Assembly (NCBI RefSeq): GCF_021458635.1
Contig: NZ_JAIRDQ010000008.1
Span: 1-64,000 of the forward strand
Direction of reading: 5' to 3'
DNA from: Bradyrhizobium monzae
GTDB taxonomy: Bacteria > Pseudomonadota > Alphaproteobacteria > Rhizobiales > Xanthobacteraceae
DNA: 64,000 nt
This document shows, in pieces, positions 53,043 through 61,685 of the stretch; position 1 is the stretch's first letter, and each line of letters begins with the position of its first letter. The translations under genes and the position numbers were made by a program. Below the pieces are notes generated by a model. That model ran no database searches. It worked only from the letters and a program-made list of their open reading frames with translations, and was not told where the DNA came from.

Positions 53043-55286
53043 ATGCGTTTAGCGTTCTGGCGTGCCGGCAAGGACAAGGCCGTCATCGAGCGAGCCGTCT
53101 CGAAGGCCAGGCACGAAGCCAGGCCTGAGACCAAGCCCAGAGTGGAAGCCAGGCCCGCGCCGGCTGTTGCGCAGCCCGCGCCGGCCGAATCCGGTGACAT
53201 CGACCTGCATGCGCTCGGCGGCGCGCTCGCGCGGAAGCGCGGCTGGATCATCGTGCCGACGGTGCTTGCGCTCGTCGCATCCGTTGCCATCGTCAATCTC
53301 ATCACGCCGCGCTACAAATCCGAGTCGCGTATCCTGATCGACGGCCGCGAGAACGTCTTCCTGCGGCCAAGCAGCGACCGCAGCACCGAAGAGCGGCAGG
53401 CGCTCGACCCCGAGGCCGTCACCAGCCAGGTGCAGCTCGTGCTGTCGCGCGATCTCGCGCGCGAGATCATCAAGAAGGACAAGCTGGCCGAGCGCCCCGA
53501 GTTCGATCCGGTGCTGCAAGGCGTGTCGCCGCTGAAATCGCTTGCGGCGATGGTCGGCATCGGCCGCGATCCGTTCTCGATGACGCCGGAAGAGCGCGTG
53601 CTCGATGCTTATTACGATCGCCTCCAGGCCTACGCCGTCGACAAGTCGCGCGTGATCGTGGTCGAATTCCAGTCGCAGGATCCCGAACTAGCGGTGCGCG
53701 TCGCCAATTCGATCGCCGACGGCTATCTCGTGCTCCAGCAGAATGCGCGGCAGGAACAAGCCCGCAACGCCAGCCAGTGGCTTTCGGGCGAGATCGAGAA
53801 CCTGCGCAAGAAGGTTTCCGACGCCGAAGCCAAGGTCGAGGACTTCCGCTCCAAATCGTCGCTGTTCGTCGGGACCAACAACACTACGCTGTCGAACCAG
53901 CAGATGGGCGAGGTCAACACCCAGCTCAACAACGCGCGCTCGATGAAGGCGGATGCGGAATCCAGGGCGCGGCTGATCAAGGAGATGCTGCAGAGCGGCA
54001 AGCCGATCGAGGCATCAGAGGTCGTGAACTCCGAGCTGATGCGGCGATTGTCCGAGCAGCGGGTGACCCTGCGGGCGCAGCTCGCGGAGCAGTCGTCCAC
54101 CCTGCTCGGCAATCATCCGCGCATCAAGGAATTGAAGGCGCAGCTCGGTGATCTCGACAATCAGATCCGCGACGAGGCGGCCAAGATCTCGCGCTCGCTC
54201 GAAAGCGACGCGCGGATCGCCGGCGGCCGGGTCGACGGCCTGACCGCCAGCCTGGAGCAGCTCAAGAAGCAGGCGACCTCGACCAACGGTCAGGACGTGC
54301 AGCTGCGCGCGCTCGAGCGCGAGGCCAAGGCGCAGCGCGACCTGCTCGAGACGTATCTCGGGAAGTACCGCGAGGCCAGCACCCGCGAGAGCATCGATTC
54401 CGCCCCGGCGGAAGGCCGCATCATCTCGCGCGCCATTGTTTCCAACACGCCGGCCTATCCGAAGAAGCTGCCGATCGTGCTGATCGCGACGCTGGCGACA
54501 TTGCTGCTCTCGTCCGGCCTCGTCGTCACCGGCGAGCTCCTGCGCCAGACCGCGCCGCGCGCCATTGCCTCACTGGCGCCAGCGGCGCTGACGACTCGCC
54601 GTGAGCCGGTCGTCGATCCCGTGGTGGAGGAGGTGCCTGCGCCTCTGCAGCCGGACATGATGTCCGGCGCCGATGTCAACGAGTTCGTCGAGATCGGACA
54701 ATTGGCCGAAAGCTTGCGCGCCGCCGGTGCGGCCGCGAAGAAGGTCACCGTGCTCGGCACCGCCTCGGGCGACGCCATCACGCTGTCGACGCTGACGCTC
54801 GCCCGCCATCTCGCGCGCGATGCGCGCGTCGTCGTGGTCGATCTCGCCGCGTCCTCGCCGACGATCGCGGCGGTTGCCGTCGATCCGACGGCGCCCGGTC
54901 TTGCCGAATTGATGCAGGGGCAGGCCTCGTTTGCGCAGATCATCACGCGCGACAAGCTCTCGCGGTTGCACCTGGTCATGGCCGGCCGTCCCGGCTTCGA
55001 CCGCAGCCTGCTGCAGTCGCCGCGGGTGACGCTCGCGATCGACGCCTTGCTGCGCGCTTACGATCACGTGCTTGTGGACGCCGGCAGCGCCGAAGACCTG
55101 CCTGCAGAGCTGCTGACGGCGAATGCCCGCGCCGTCGTGGTGCCGGATGCCTCGATGGAGGCGGATGCACGCGTGCTGATGTGTGAGCAGCTCAAGGCCG
55201 TCGGCTTCAGCGAGGTGACGATGCTGAGCCGGCCGGTGCAGCCGTCGGATGCCGGCGAGACGCCGCCACGCGTGGTGGCGGCTTAG
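53043..55286 (+). CDS. GumC/Wzz-like polysaccharide co-polymerase with degenerate kinase domain
   Basis: The 747-residue protein has a basic N-terminal tail, a first membrane helix near residue 78 (WIIVPTVLALVASVAIVNLI), a long coiled-coil periplasmic region (about 120-460), a second helix near 485, and a cytoplasmic BY-kinase-like domain. The Walker A position reads LGTASGDAITLSTLTLAR, without the GxxGxGK lysine. Walker A' reads VVVDLAASSP, without DxDxR. No C-terminal Tyr cluster is present. It therefore probably sets chain length without kinase activity. Confidence 0.88.
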   Translation: MRLAFWRAGKDKAVIERAVSKARHEARPETKPRVEARPAPAVAQPAPAESGDIDLHALGGALARKRGWIIVPTVLALVASVAIVNLITPRYKSESRILIDGRENVFLRPSSDRSTEERQALDPEAVTSQVQLVLSRDLAREIIKKDKLAERPEFDPVLQGVSPLKSLAAMVGIGRDPFSMTPEERVLDAYYDRLQAYAVDKSRVIVVEFQSQDPELAVRVANSIADGYLVLQQNARQEQARNASQWLSGEIENLRKKVSDAEAKVEDFRSKSSLFVGTNNTTLSNQQMGEVNTQLNNARSMKADAESRARLIKEMLQSGKPIEASEVVNSELMRRLSEQRVTLRAQLAEQSSTLLGNHPRIKELKAQLGDLDNQIRDEAAKISRSLESDARIAGGRVDGLTASLEQLKKQATSTNGQDVQLRALEREAKAQRDLLETYLGKYREASTRESIDSAPAEGRIISRAIVSNTPAYPKKLPIVLIATLATLLLSSGLVVTGELLRQTAPRAIASLAPAALTTRREPVVDPVVEEVPAPLQPDMMSGADVNEFVEIGQLAESLRAAGAAAKKVTVLGTASGDAITLSTLTLARHLARDARVVVVDLAASSPTIAAVAVDPTAPGLAELMQGQASFAQIITRDKLSRLHLVMAGRPGFDRSLLQSPRVTLAIDALLRAYDHVLVDAGSAEDLPAELLTANARAVVVPDASMEADARVLMCEQLKAVGFSEVTMLSRPVQPSDAGETPPRVVAA

Positions 55287-55307
55287 GGAAGGGAAGCGTT
55301 TCGGCGC

Positions 55308-56489
55308 CTAGCCGAACGCTTGCCGTAGCCGTCGCGCCAGGTCGAACAGCATCTGGTTCTGTTTCACCAGGCGTTTGCCGCGGTTGAGTGAGGACATCGC
55401 CATCGCTGCGAGCTTGCCGCGCGAGGTCAAGGGCACGAAGCTGTCGAAGATGTCCTCGTCGTCCTTGCAGAACATGCGCTTGTACTCGTCCGTACCGATG
55501 CCGAGGTCGAGCGAGCGATAGCCGCGCTCCGCGTAGCGGTCGATAATGTAGCGCATCAGGATCAGGCCCGGGCTGTAGCGGGCGTGCTCCGACATCGTAT
55601 AGGTGTTGAACATCGTCGAGAAGCGCTGGCCGTCGGCGACGCCGGCGAAGATCGCGATCACCTCGTCGTCGCATTCGAGCGCATGAATGTCGATGACGCG
55701 GCCTTCACCGCGCGGCGCGAGGCAGGCGTTGCGAACGAATTGCTCGACACCCGGTTCGGCAAAGACGTTCGGGAGCTTCTGCTCCGCCATCCGGACCGGC
55801 TTGACGCGAAAGAACCAGTCGAGCAGGCGGGTGACGTCCGCGTCCGTCGTGGCAAGGTGATAGCGATAGCCGGTGAGCGCCTGGAGTTTCTTCTCCTTGC
55901 TCTTCAGCCGGCGGCGGAAGGAGTTGCTGATCCGGAATGCGGGCGGGCCACCCGGCTCCATCGCCAGTAGCGGGCAGCCGTTGATCGCGCTCTGCTGCGG
56001 CAGCAGCGCAAACGGGTTTTGCTGGTCATGCCAGCGCCGCGGCTGCTGCGTCAGCGCGAGAACGTCGACCTGGTCATGCAAGGGCGCGAACAGCACGTCG
56101 AGATCGGCGGCAACAGCCTGTGCTGCGAACTCGGCGTTCCACAGCCCCATGTTGAAGCTCGTGTGCTTGCCGCCCATGAAGCAGGCCGTGCGCAAGCCGT
56201 GGCCTTGGCGCAGCGCGAGCGGAAGCAGCGCGAGCGGCGTCCGCTCGGCATCACGGGCGATCACGACGCAGGAACGGGCGCCTTCGCGTTCCCCGACCGA
56301 TCGCGCCCATGAACCCAGAAGATCGAACCGCTGATAGGGCGTGAAGAGATGACCGGGCTCCTCGAGGGCACGCCAGACCGTCTCGGCCTCTGCAATATCG
56401 CTGATGAGGTCGACATGCGCGATACGGCTCGCTTTCGACCGCGCTGGCGATTCTGCCGTCCGGCTTTGCATCGCCGCAGCCATGGTCAT
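55308..56489 (-). CDS. CelD/BioF2-type GNAT acyltransferase
   Basis: The 393-residue protein belongs to the GNAT-like CelD/BioF2 family, found in polysaccharide loci and presumed to add acyl groups to the polymer or its precursors. Conserved segments are SFRRRLKSKEKKLQAL, FNTYTMSEHARYSPGLILMR and YRSLDLGIGTDEYKRMFC. The start is one of two close ATGs (56489 or 56483). It lies convergent with the co-polymerase gene. The substrate is unknown. Confidence 0.85.
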   Translation of the reverse strand: MTMAAAMQSRTAESPARSKASRIAHVDLISDIAEAETVWRALEEPGHLFTPYQRFDLLGSWARSVGEREGARSCVVIARDAERTPLALLPLALRQGHGLRTACFMGGKHTSFNMGLWNAEFAAQAVAADLDVLFAPLHDQVDVLALTQQPRRWHDQQNPFALLPQQSAINGCPLLAMEPGGPPAFRISNSFRRRLKSKEKKLQALTGYRYHLATTDADVTRLLDWFFRVKPVRMAEQKLPNVFAEPGVEQFVRNACLAPRGEGRVIDIHALECDDEVIAIFAGVADGQRFSTMFNTYTMSEHARYSPGLILMRYIIDRYAERGYRSLDLGIGTDEYKRMFCKDDEDIFDSFVPLTSRGKLAAMAMSSLNRGKRLVKQNQMLFDLARRLRQAFG

Positions 56490-56618
56490 CCGCCAAACCT
56501 GTCGAGAAAACGAAGAATACGTATTTCGGCCTGTGGCCGACCTTTGCAAATAAATGTCAACAAAGGGTAATGACAATAGCTGAGGAAACGGGCCGCCGGC
56601 GAACGCGAAGGTGGGATA

Positions 56619-57662
56619 TTGGCATCCGACGACAGATGGCTGGAGCGGTTGCGGCTCGAGTTGGCCTGGTTCACCGGCCGACCGCTGCTGCGCAGCCGCG
56701 GCGCAGGCGCAATCCTGCGCTTCGAGCGCGTGCGACCGCGGCGGAGAGGCGCATTCCAGCCGCTGCGACAAAACGAGATCACGCCGCAATTTCTCGATCG
56801 CGCCATTCGCGCGCTGAAGCGCTGGGATTATGATTTTCTCGGCATGGACGAGGTCTGCCGGCGCGCGGTAACGCTGCCGGAGAAGCACCGTTTCGTGGCG
56901 CTGACCTTCGACGGTGCGCCCAAGGACTTCATCCGCTTTGCCTATCCGGTGCTGGCGCGCTACGCCGTGCCGTTCACGCTCTACGTTCCCACCGCCTTTC
57001 CCGACGGCGTCGGCGAAGCCTGGTGGCTCGGGCTCGAGCAGGTGATCGCGCGCGAGAGCCGCATCAGCCTGATGATGGACGACAAGGAGCAACGCTTCAC
57101 CGTGACGGGCAATGCCGAGAAGCAGGCGCTGTTTTCGCATCTCGAGAATTGGCTGCGCTCGCTGGCACCAGCCGATTTGTCGGCGGCGATCGCCGATCTC
57201 TGCACGCGCTACCGGATCGATCTCGCCGCACTCTCGCGCGAAGCATCGATGGATTGGGAGGATCTGGCCAAGCTGGCGGCCGATCCGAGTGTCACGATCG
57301 GCAGCGCGACCGTGAACTATCCGGTTCTCGCCACCATGAAGGACGCAGCCGCGCTGCGCGAGATGACGATGGGCAAGGCGGTGGCGGAAGCGTCATTCCG
57401 CCGCGATATCCGGCATCTGGCATTTCCGTTCGGCGATCGCACCTCGTTTCGGCGCAATCATGTCGTGATGGCGGAGGAGGCCGGCTTTGCCAGCGCGGTG
57501 TCCACGATTCCCGGAATCGTGGACGCAGAAGGGCGCACCAATCTGCGCGCGCTGCCGCGAATTTCCTGGGACGGAAGGGTGCGCTCGCTGCGCATGATGC
57601 GGGTGTTGGTGTCGGGCGTCGCCTTCGCGCCGGTGAAACCGACGGGCAGCGTTACGAGCTGA
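56619..57662 (+). CDS. polysaccharide-deacetylase-fold protein lacking metal ligands
   Basis: The 347-residue protein has a NodB-type fold: FVALTFDGAPKDFIRFAYPV, TLYVPTAFPDGVGE and a late HLAFPFGDRTSFRRNH. Normal enzymes have TFDDG and an H-S/T-x-x-H pair in GSHTVTH. Here the first is TFDGA, with the metal Asp replaced by Gly, and the second reads TIGSATVNYPVL, with both His gone. The start is TTG at 56619 behind GAAGGTGG. It is probably a catalytically dead pseudoenzyme or has an altered mechanism. Confidence 0.82.
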   Translation: MASDDRWLERLRLELAWFTGRPLLRSRGAGAILRFERVRPRRRGAFQPLRQNEITPQFLDRAIRALKRWDYDFLGMDEVCRRAVTLPEKHRFVALTFDGAPKDFIRFAYPVLARYAVPFTLYVPTAFPDGVGEAWWLGLEQVIARESRISLMMDDKEQRFTVTGNAEKQALFSHLENWLRSLAPADLSAAIADLCTRYRIDLAALSREASMDWEDLAKLAADPSVTIGSATVNYPVLATMKDAAALREMTMGKAVAEASFRRDIRHLAFPFGDRTSFRRNHVVMAEEAGFASAVSTIPGIVDAEGRTNLRALPRISWDGRVRSLRMMRVLVSGVAFAPVKPTGSVTS

Positions 57663-57717
57663 CTCAGCGATGGTTAGAGCCTTCGCATCCGACAAACGCG
57701 CAAGCGCGTTTGCGGAG

Positions 57718-57927
57718 TTAGGCGCGATCGGGCCGCTGCATCCAGCTCACAATCGGCATGGCCGGCAGCACCCAGCCCATGCCGACCACCACGTAGTAGA
57801 TCGCCTGCCGCCAGCCGGACTCGGCGATCCACGGCATCTGCGCCGCCGCCATGCCGAGCAGGGCCCAGACCGTGGCCAGCACCAGGAGCAGGATGGCGCC
57901 GAGGAACTTGCGGGTGCGGATATTCAT
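57718..57927 (-). CDS. DUF2842 small membrane protein
   Basis: The 69-residue protein has two membrane helices (LGAILLLVLATVWALLGMA and AIYYVVVGMGWVLPAMPIV) and the C-terminal WMQRPD motif of DUF2842. The ATG at 57927 opens with MNIRTRKFLG. It is divergent from ctaA; DUF2842 is often beside cytochrome oxidase assembly genes in Rhizobiales. The function is unknown. Confidence 0.85.
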   Translation of the reverse strand: MNIRTRKFLGAILLLVLATVWALLGMAAAQMPWIAESGWRQAIYYVVVGMGWVLPAMPIVSWMQRPDRA

Positions 57928-58023
57928 GGCGGAGAACTGCGGCTTTCGCGTAACTTGCGCTGCGGGAGCGGGGGACTATAAGGGGCACGCAGTCCGGTTC
58001 AAGCTTTGGTTTTAACCCTTGAA

Positions 58024-59106
58024 ATGACGACGAATTCCGCCCCGACCAACCCGCATCGCGCCGTGCGCTGGTGGTTGATTTCCGTGGCCGCCCTGATCGC
58101 ACTGATGGTGCTGGTCGGCGGCGCGACGAGGCTGACGGAATCCGGCCTGTCGATCGTCGAGTGGAAGCCCGTTACCGGCAGCGTTCCGCCGCTGTCGGAC
58201 GCGCAGTGGACCGACGCCTTCGAGGCCTACAAGAAGATCCCGCAATATCGCGAGCTCAACGCCGGGATGTCGCTCTCCGAGTTCAAGCAGATTTTCTGGT
58301 GGGAATGGAGCCACCGGCTGCTCGGCCGCTTCATCGGGGTCGCCTATCTGCTGCCGTTCCTGTTCTTCCTGTGGCGTGGCGGTCTGCCCGGTGAGTTGAA
58401 GCGGCGGCTGTGGCTGCTGTTCGCGCTCGGCGGCCTCCAGGGCGCGGTCGGCTGGTGGATGGTGGCATCGGGGCTGTCCGAGCGGGTCGAGGTGTCGCAA
58501 TATCGGCTGGCGACGCACCTGGTGCTGGCGCTGCTGATCTTCGCCGGCATCGTCTGGACGGTGCGGCGGCTCGCCGATCGGCCGCAACTTGCCGTTCCGG
58601 CGCGGCTGCGGTTCACGAGCGCGGTGCTGGTGATCGTGACCTTCATCCAGATCTATTTCGGTGCACTGGTCGCGGGTTTGCGCGCCGGACGCGCCTTCAA
58701 CACCTGGCCGCAGATCGACGGCGCCTTCATTCCGTCGGCGGAACGGCTGTGGTTCGAGACGCCGTGGTGGCGCAACATGTTCGACAATGTGCTGACGGTG
58801 CAGTTCGAGCACCGCATGACCGCTTATCTGCTGTTCACACTGGCGGCGCTGCATGCGCTCGACGCGCTGCGTTCACGCGCAGGCTCGGCGGCGAGCGGCG
58901 CGCTCTGGCTGCTCGCGGCGGTGAGCGTGCAGGCGGTGCTCGGTATCCTGACGCTGCTCAACCAGGTGCCGATCGATCTCGCGCTCTCGCATCAGGCGGT
59001 CGCGATCGCCGTGCTCACGCTTGCGGTGATGCAGGCGGAGCGCTTGTCATCGCGGCAATCTGCGGAGGCGCAGTCACGCACGGTCCCGCTCGGCCAGGCT
59101 GGTTGA
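58024..59106 (+). CDS. ctaA: heme A synthase (COX15/CtaA)
   Basis: The 360-residue inner-membrane enzyme oxidises heme O to heme A for cytochrome oxidase. It has eight predicted helices and the heme-ligand histidines of the family: EWSHRLLGRFIGVAYL, YRLATHLVLALLIF, VQFEHRMTAYLL and ALSHQAVAIAVL. The N-terminal GGATRLTESGLSIVEWKP is diagnostic of the alphaproteobacterial type. The ATG at 58024 is chosen; an upstream in-frame codon at 58006 adds six residues. Confidence 0.95.
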   Translation: MTTNSAPTNPHRAVRWWLISVAALIALMVLVGGATRLTESGLSIVEWKPVTGSVPPLSDAQWTDAFEAYKKIPQYRELNAGMSLSEFKQIFWWEWSHRLLGRFIGVAYLLPFLFFLWRGGLPGELKRRLWLLFALGGLQGAVGWWMVASGLSERVEVSQYRLATHLVLALLIFAGIVWTVRRLADRPQLAVPARLRFTSAVLVIVTFIQIYFGALVAGLRAGRAFNTWPQIDGAFIPSAERLWFETPWWRNMFDNVLTVQFEHRMTAYLLFTLAALHALDALRSRAGSAASGALWLLAAVSVQAVLGILTLLNQVPIDLALSHQAVAIAVLTLAVMQAERLSSRQSAEAQSRTVPLGQAG

Positions 59107-59113
59107 TCGCTGA

Positions 59114-59455
59114 TCAGCAATAGCCGTAAACGCCGCAGGCGTAGGGCAGTCGCCAGAAATAGCTGACCTGCGGTCCGCCGTAGTACGGGCCCTGATAGTC
59201 GTAATCCCAGGGGCGGCCGTAATAGCCCGGCAGCGTGTTGGAGCCTGGCAGGAGCGGCGTCCCCGGCAGGTTGCGGACGTAACTGCCGACGCCATAGGCC
59301 GGCGAGATCAGCGCATCCTGATCTGTCTCGACATACACTCGTCGCTCCGGCGGCGGAACCGCAACCCGCCGCTTCGGCATGGTGGGCAGGTCGGCGGCGA
59401 AGGCGCCGGAGATGGTCAGCGTCGCGGCAAGGGCAGGCACCATCCAGCGCAGCAT
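59114..59455 (-). CDS. secreted Pro/Tyr-rich small protein, unknown function
   Basis: The 113-residue product has a signal peptide ending at AFAADLP, then a short basic region and a Tyr/Pro/Gly-rich C-terminal half (PGYYGRPWDYDYQGPYYGG), closing with ACGVYGYC. Such tyrosine-rich small exported proteins are common in Bradyrhizobium and probably sit in the envelope. The role is unknown. It converges on ctaA, seven bases away. Confidence 0.7.
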   Translation of the reverse strand: MLRWMVPALAATLTISGAFAADLPTMPKRRVAVPPPERRVYVETDQDALISPAYGVGSYVRNLPGTPLLPGSNTLPGYYGRPWDYDYQGPYYGGPQVSYFWRLPYACGVYGYC

Positions 59456-59532
59456 CGTCGGCTCCGAATCAAAAGGGGCGATCCAGTGACGATGTATGCG
59501 GCAGGTGTGGTTAATGACTGTTAACTGGAGCC

Positions 59533-59566
59533 GTCATTCTGGGGCTTCCGCGCGCCCCGGAATGAC
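59533..59566 (-). terminator. hairpin after metY
   Basis: GTCATTCTGGGGC at 59533-59545 and GCCCCGGAATGAC at 59554-59566 pair with one mismatch around an 8-base loop. It lies seven bases beyond the metY stop on the minus strand. No clear T-run follows, but the GC-rich stem suits a transcript end. It also resembles part of a dispersed repeat. Confidence 0.5.
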
Positions 59567-59573
59567 GGGCAGA

Positions 59574-60854
59574 TTACGCGCCCAGCGCCTGTTCCAGGTC
59601 GGCGATCAAATCTTCCTTGTCCTCGATGCCGATCGAGAGCCGGACCACGTCGGGACCTGCGCCGGACTTGATCTTGGCGGCGTCGTCGAGTTGGCTGTGC
59701 GTGGTCGAGGCCGGGTGGATCACCAGTGAACGGGTGTCGCCGACATTGGCCAGATGCGAGAACAGCTGCAACTTCGACACCAGATTGACGCCGGCGTCGT
59801 AGCCGCCCTTCAGGCTGAAGGTGAACACGGCGCCCGCGCCCTTCGGCGCGTATTTGCGCGCGAGCTGGTTGTACTTGTCGCTTGCCAACCCGGCATAGTT
59901 CACCGCGGACACTGCGGGGTGGCCGGCGAGGAATTCGGCGACCGCCTTGGCGTTGTCGCAGTGCTTCTGCATGCGCAGCGGCAAAGTCTCGATGCCGGTG
60001 AGGATCATGAAGGCATTGAACGGCGATAGCGCCGGCCCGAGATCGCGCAGGCCAAGCACGCGGCAGGCGATGGCGAAGGCGAAATTGCCAAACGTCTCCT
60101 GGAGCCGGATGCCGTGATATTCCGGCCGCGGCTCCGACAGCATCGGATATTTACCGCCGGCCGACCAATCGAAGGTGCCGGCATCGACGATAATGCCGCC
60201 GAGCGAATTGCCGTGGCCACCGAGAAACTTCGTCAGCGAATGCACGACAATGTCTGCGCCGTGGTCGATCGGCCGGATCAGATAGGGCGAGGCCAGCGTG
60301 TTGTCGACGATCAAGGGCACGCCCGCCTTGCGCGCCACCGTCGAGATCGCCTCGATGTCGGTGATGCTGCCGGCCGGGTTGGCGATGGACTCGATGAAGA
60401 TCGCTTTCGTGCGCGGCGTCACCGCGCGCTCGAAGCTCGCGACGTCATCGGGATCGGCCCACACCACGTTCCAACCAAAGCTCTTGAACGCATGCGCGAA
60501 CTGGTTGATCGAGCCGCCGTAGAGTTTTCGCGCGGCGATGAACTCGTCGCCCGGCTGCAGCAATTGCTGCAGCACCACGACCTGTGCGGCATGGCCCGAG
60601 GCCACCGCAAGCGCAGCGGTGCCGCCCTCGAGCGCGGCGACGCGCTCTTCCAGCACCGCATTGGTCGGATTGCCGATGCGGGTATAGATATTGCCGAACG
60701 CCTGCAGGCCGAACAGCGAGGCGGCGTGGTCGGCATCGTTGAAGACGAAGGATGTCGTCTGATAAATGGGCGTCGCGCGCGCACCGGTGGTCGGATCGGG
60801 CTGTGCACCGGCATGCACGGCGAGGGTCGAAAATCCCGGAAGGCGATCGCTCAT
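59574..60854 (-). CDS. metY: O-acetylhomoserine sulfhydrylase
   Basis: The 426-residue PLP enzyme makes homocysteine from O-acetylhomoserine and sulfide, in direct sulfhydrylation for methionine. The PLP lysine is in IVVHSLTKFLGGHGNSLGG. Other blocks are TPIYQTTSFVFNDADHA, YTRIGNPTNAVLEERVA and HPASTTHSQLDD. Length and the longer loop typical of MetY rather than MetB support the choice. CoA-binding and other metabolic genes follow upstream on the same strand. Confidence 0.93.
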   Translation of the reverse strand: MSDRLPGFSTLAVHAGAQPDPTTGARATPIYQTTSFVFNDADHAASLFGLQAFGNIYTRIGNPTNAVLEERVAALEGGTAALAVASGHAAQVVVLQQLLQPGDEFIAARKLYGGSINQFAHAFKSFGWNVVWADPDDVASFERAVTPRTKAIFIESIANPAGSITDIEAISTVARKAGVPLIVDNTLASPYLIRPIDHGADIVVHSLTKFLGGHGNSLGGIIVDAGTFDWSAGGKYPMLSEPRPEYHGIRLQETFGNFAFAIACRVLGLRDLGPALSPFNAFMILTGIETLPLRMQKHCDNAKAVAEFLAGHPAVSAVNYAGLASDKYNQLARKYAPKGAGAVFTFSLKGGYDAGVNLVSKLQLFSHLANVGDTRSLVIHPASTTHSQLDDAAKIKSGAGPDVVRLSIGIEDKEDLIADLEQALGA

Positions 60855-60992
60855 TGAGGGCGTCCTGTTCTTGTGGTCTGAAATCGCGCGGCATGCTGAT
60901 CGTGACAGCGCCTGCCGTCAAGCCGCGGCTTCACATCGCAACGATCGTGCTACGCAGTGTCGCGTTCGCGAAACGAATCCTTCGCAATTGAG

Positions 60993-61577
60993 TCAGCTTT
61001 GCTCGCTCTTGTTTTTGGCCGCGCGATCGGAGGCCGCGGTGTCGCCACCGCCGACGCTCATCCGATTGAGGGATAGACGCATGCCCTGCGTCGGCGCCGG
61101 CGGGCGCTTGGAACTGAGCGTGCGCGAATTGACGCCCATCCAGGAGATCTCTGACGACAACCGGCCATATTCGATCTTGGGGCAGCGGTTCATCACGACC
61201 TTGATACCCGCAGCCTCGGCTTTTTCCGCCGCCGCATCGTCACGCGCGCCAAGCTGCATCCAGATCACCTTCGGCAACAGATCGAGCGTGAGGGCTTCCT
61301 CAACGACAGGCATGATGTGGCTGGAGTTGCGAAAGATGTCGATCATGTCGACGGGACGTCCGATGTCGCGCAGCGACGCGACGAAGGGCTTTCCGAGCAG
61401 CTCCTTGGCGACATGACCGGGATTGACCGGAATCATGTCGTAGCCGCGCTGCGCCAGATATTTGAACGCGAAATAGCTCGGCCGCACATTGACCGGCGAG
61501 GCGCCGACCATCGCGATCGACTTCACGCTGTTGAGGATGCCGCGGATGTAATTGTCGGGATAGGCGTCGTGGTTCAT
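60993..61577 (-). CDS. CoA-binding domain protein (YccU-like)
   Basis: The 194-residue protein has a Rossmann CoA-binding domain: SIAMVGASPVNVRPSYFAFK and RGYDMIPVNPGH, then DMIDIFRNSSHIMPVVEEAL and VVMNRCPKIEYGRLS with a conserved Cys. A C-terminal tail of about 45 residues is Ser/Arg/Lys-rich and probably disordered. The ATG at 61577 follows GAAGAAGAAC. Such proteins resemble the binding domain of succinyl-CoA ligases; the exact role is unknown. Confidence 0.88.
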   Translation of the reverse strand: MNHDAYPDNYIRGILNSVKSIAMVGASPVNVRPSYFAFKYLAQRGYDMIPVNPGHVAKELLGKPFVASLRDIGRPVDMIDIFRNSSHIMPVVEEALTLDLLPKVIWMQLGARDDAAAEKAEAAGIKVVMNRCPKIEYGRLSSEISWMGVNSRTLSSKRPPAPTQGMRLSLNRMSVGGGDTAASDRAAKNKSEQS

Positions 61578-61595
61578 CTGTTGTTCTTCTTCCTT

Positions 61596-61680
61596 GTCAT
61601 TGCGAGGAGCAAAGCGACGAAGCAATCCAGTCTGTTTCCGTGGAGGGCTTTCTGGCTTGCTTCGCTTCGCTCGCAATGAC
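61596..61680. repeat. REP-like hairpin repeat, copy 2
   Basis: This is a second copy of the repeat at 20399-20483: GTCATTGCGAGGAGC opens it and GCTTCGCTCGCAATGAC closes it, with CGAAGCAATCCAG and its partly altered complement CTGGCTTGCTTCG. The loop sequence differs and the stem has a few changes. It sits between the CoA-binding and enoyl-CoA hydratase genes on the minus strand. Confidence 0.75.
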
Positions 61681-61685
61681 GAATG

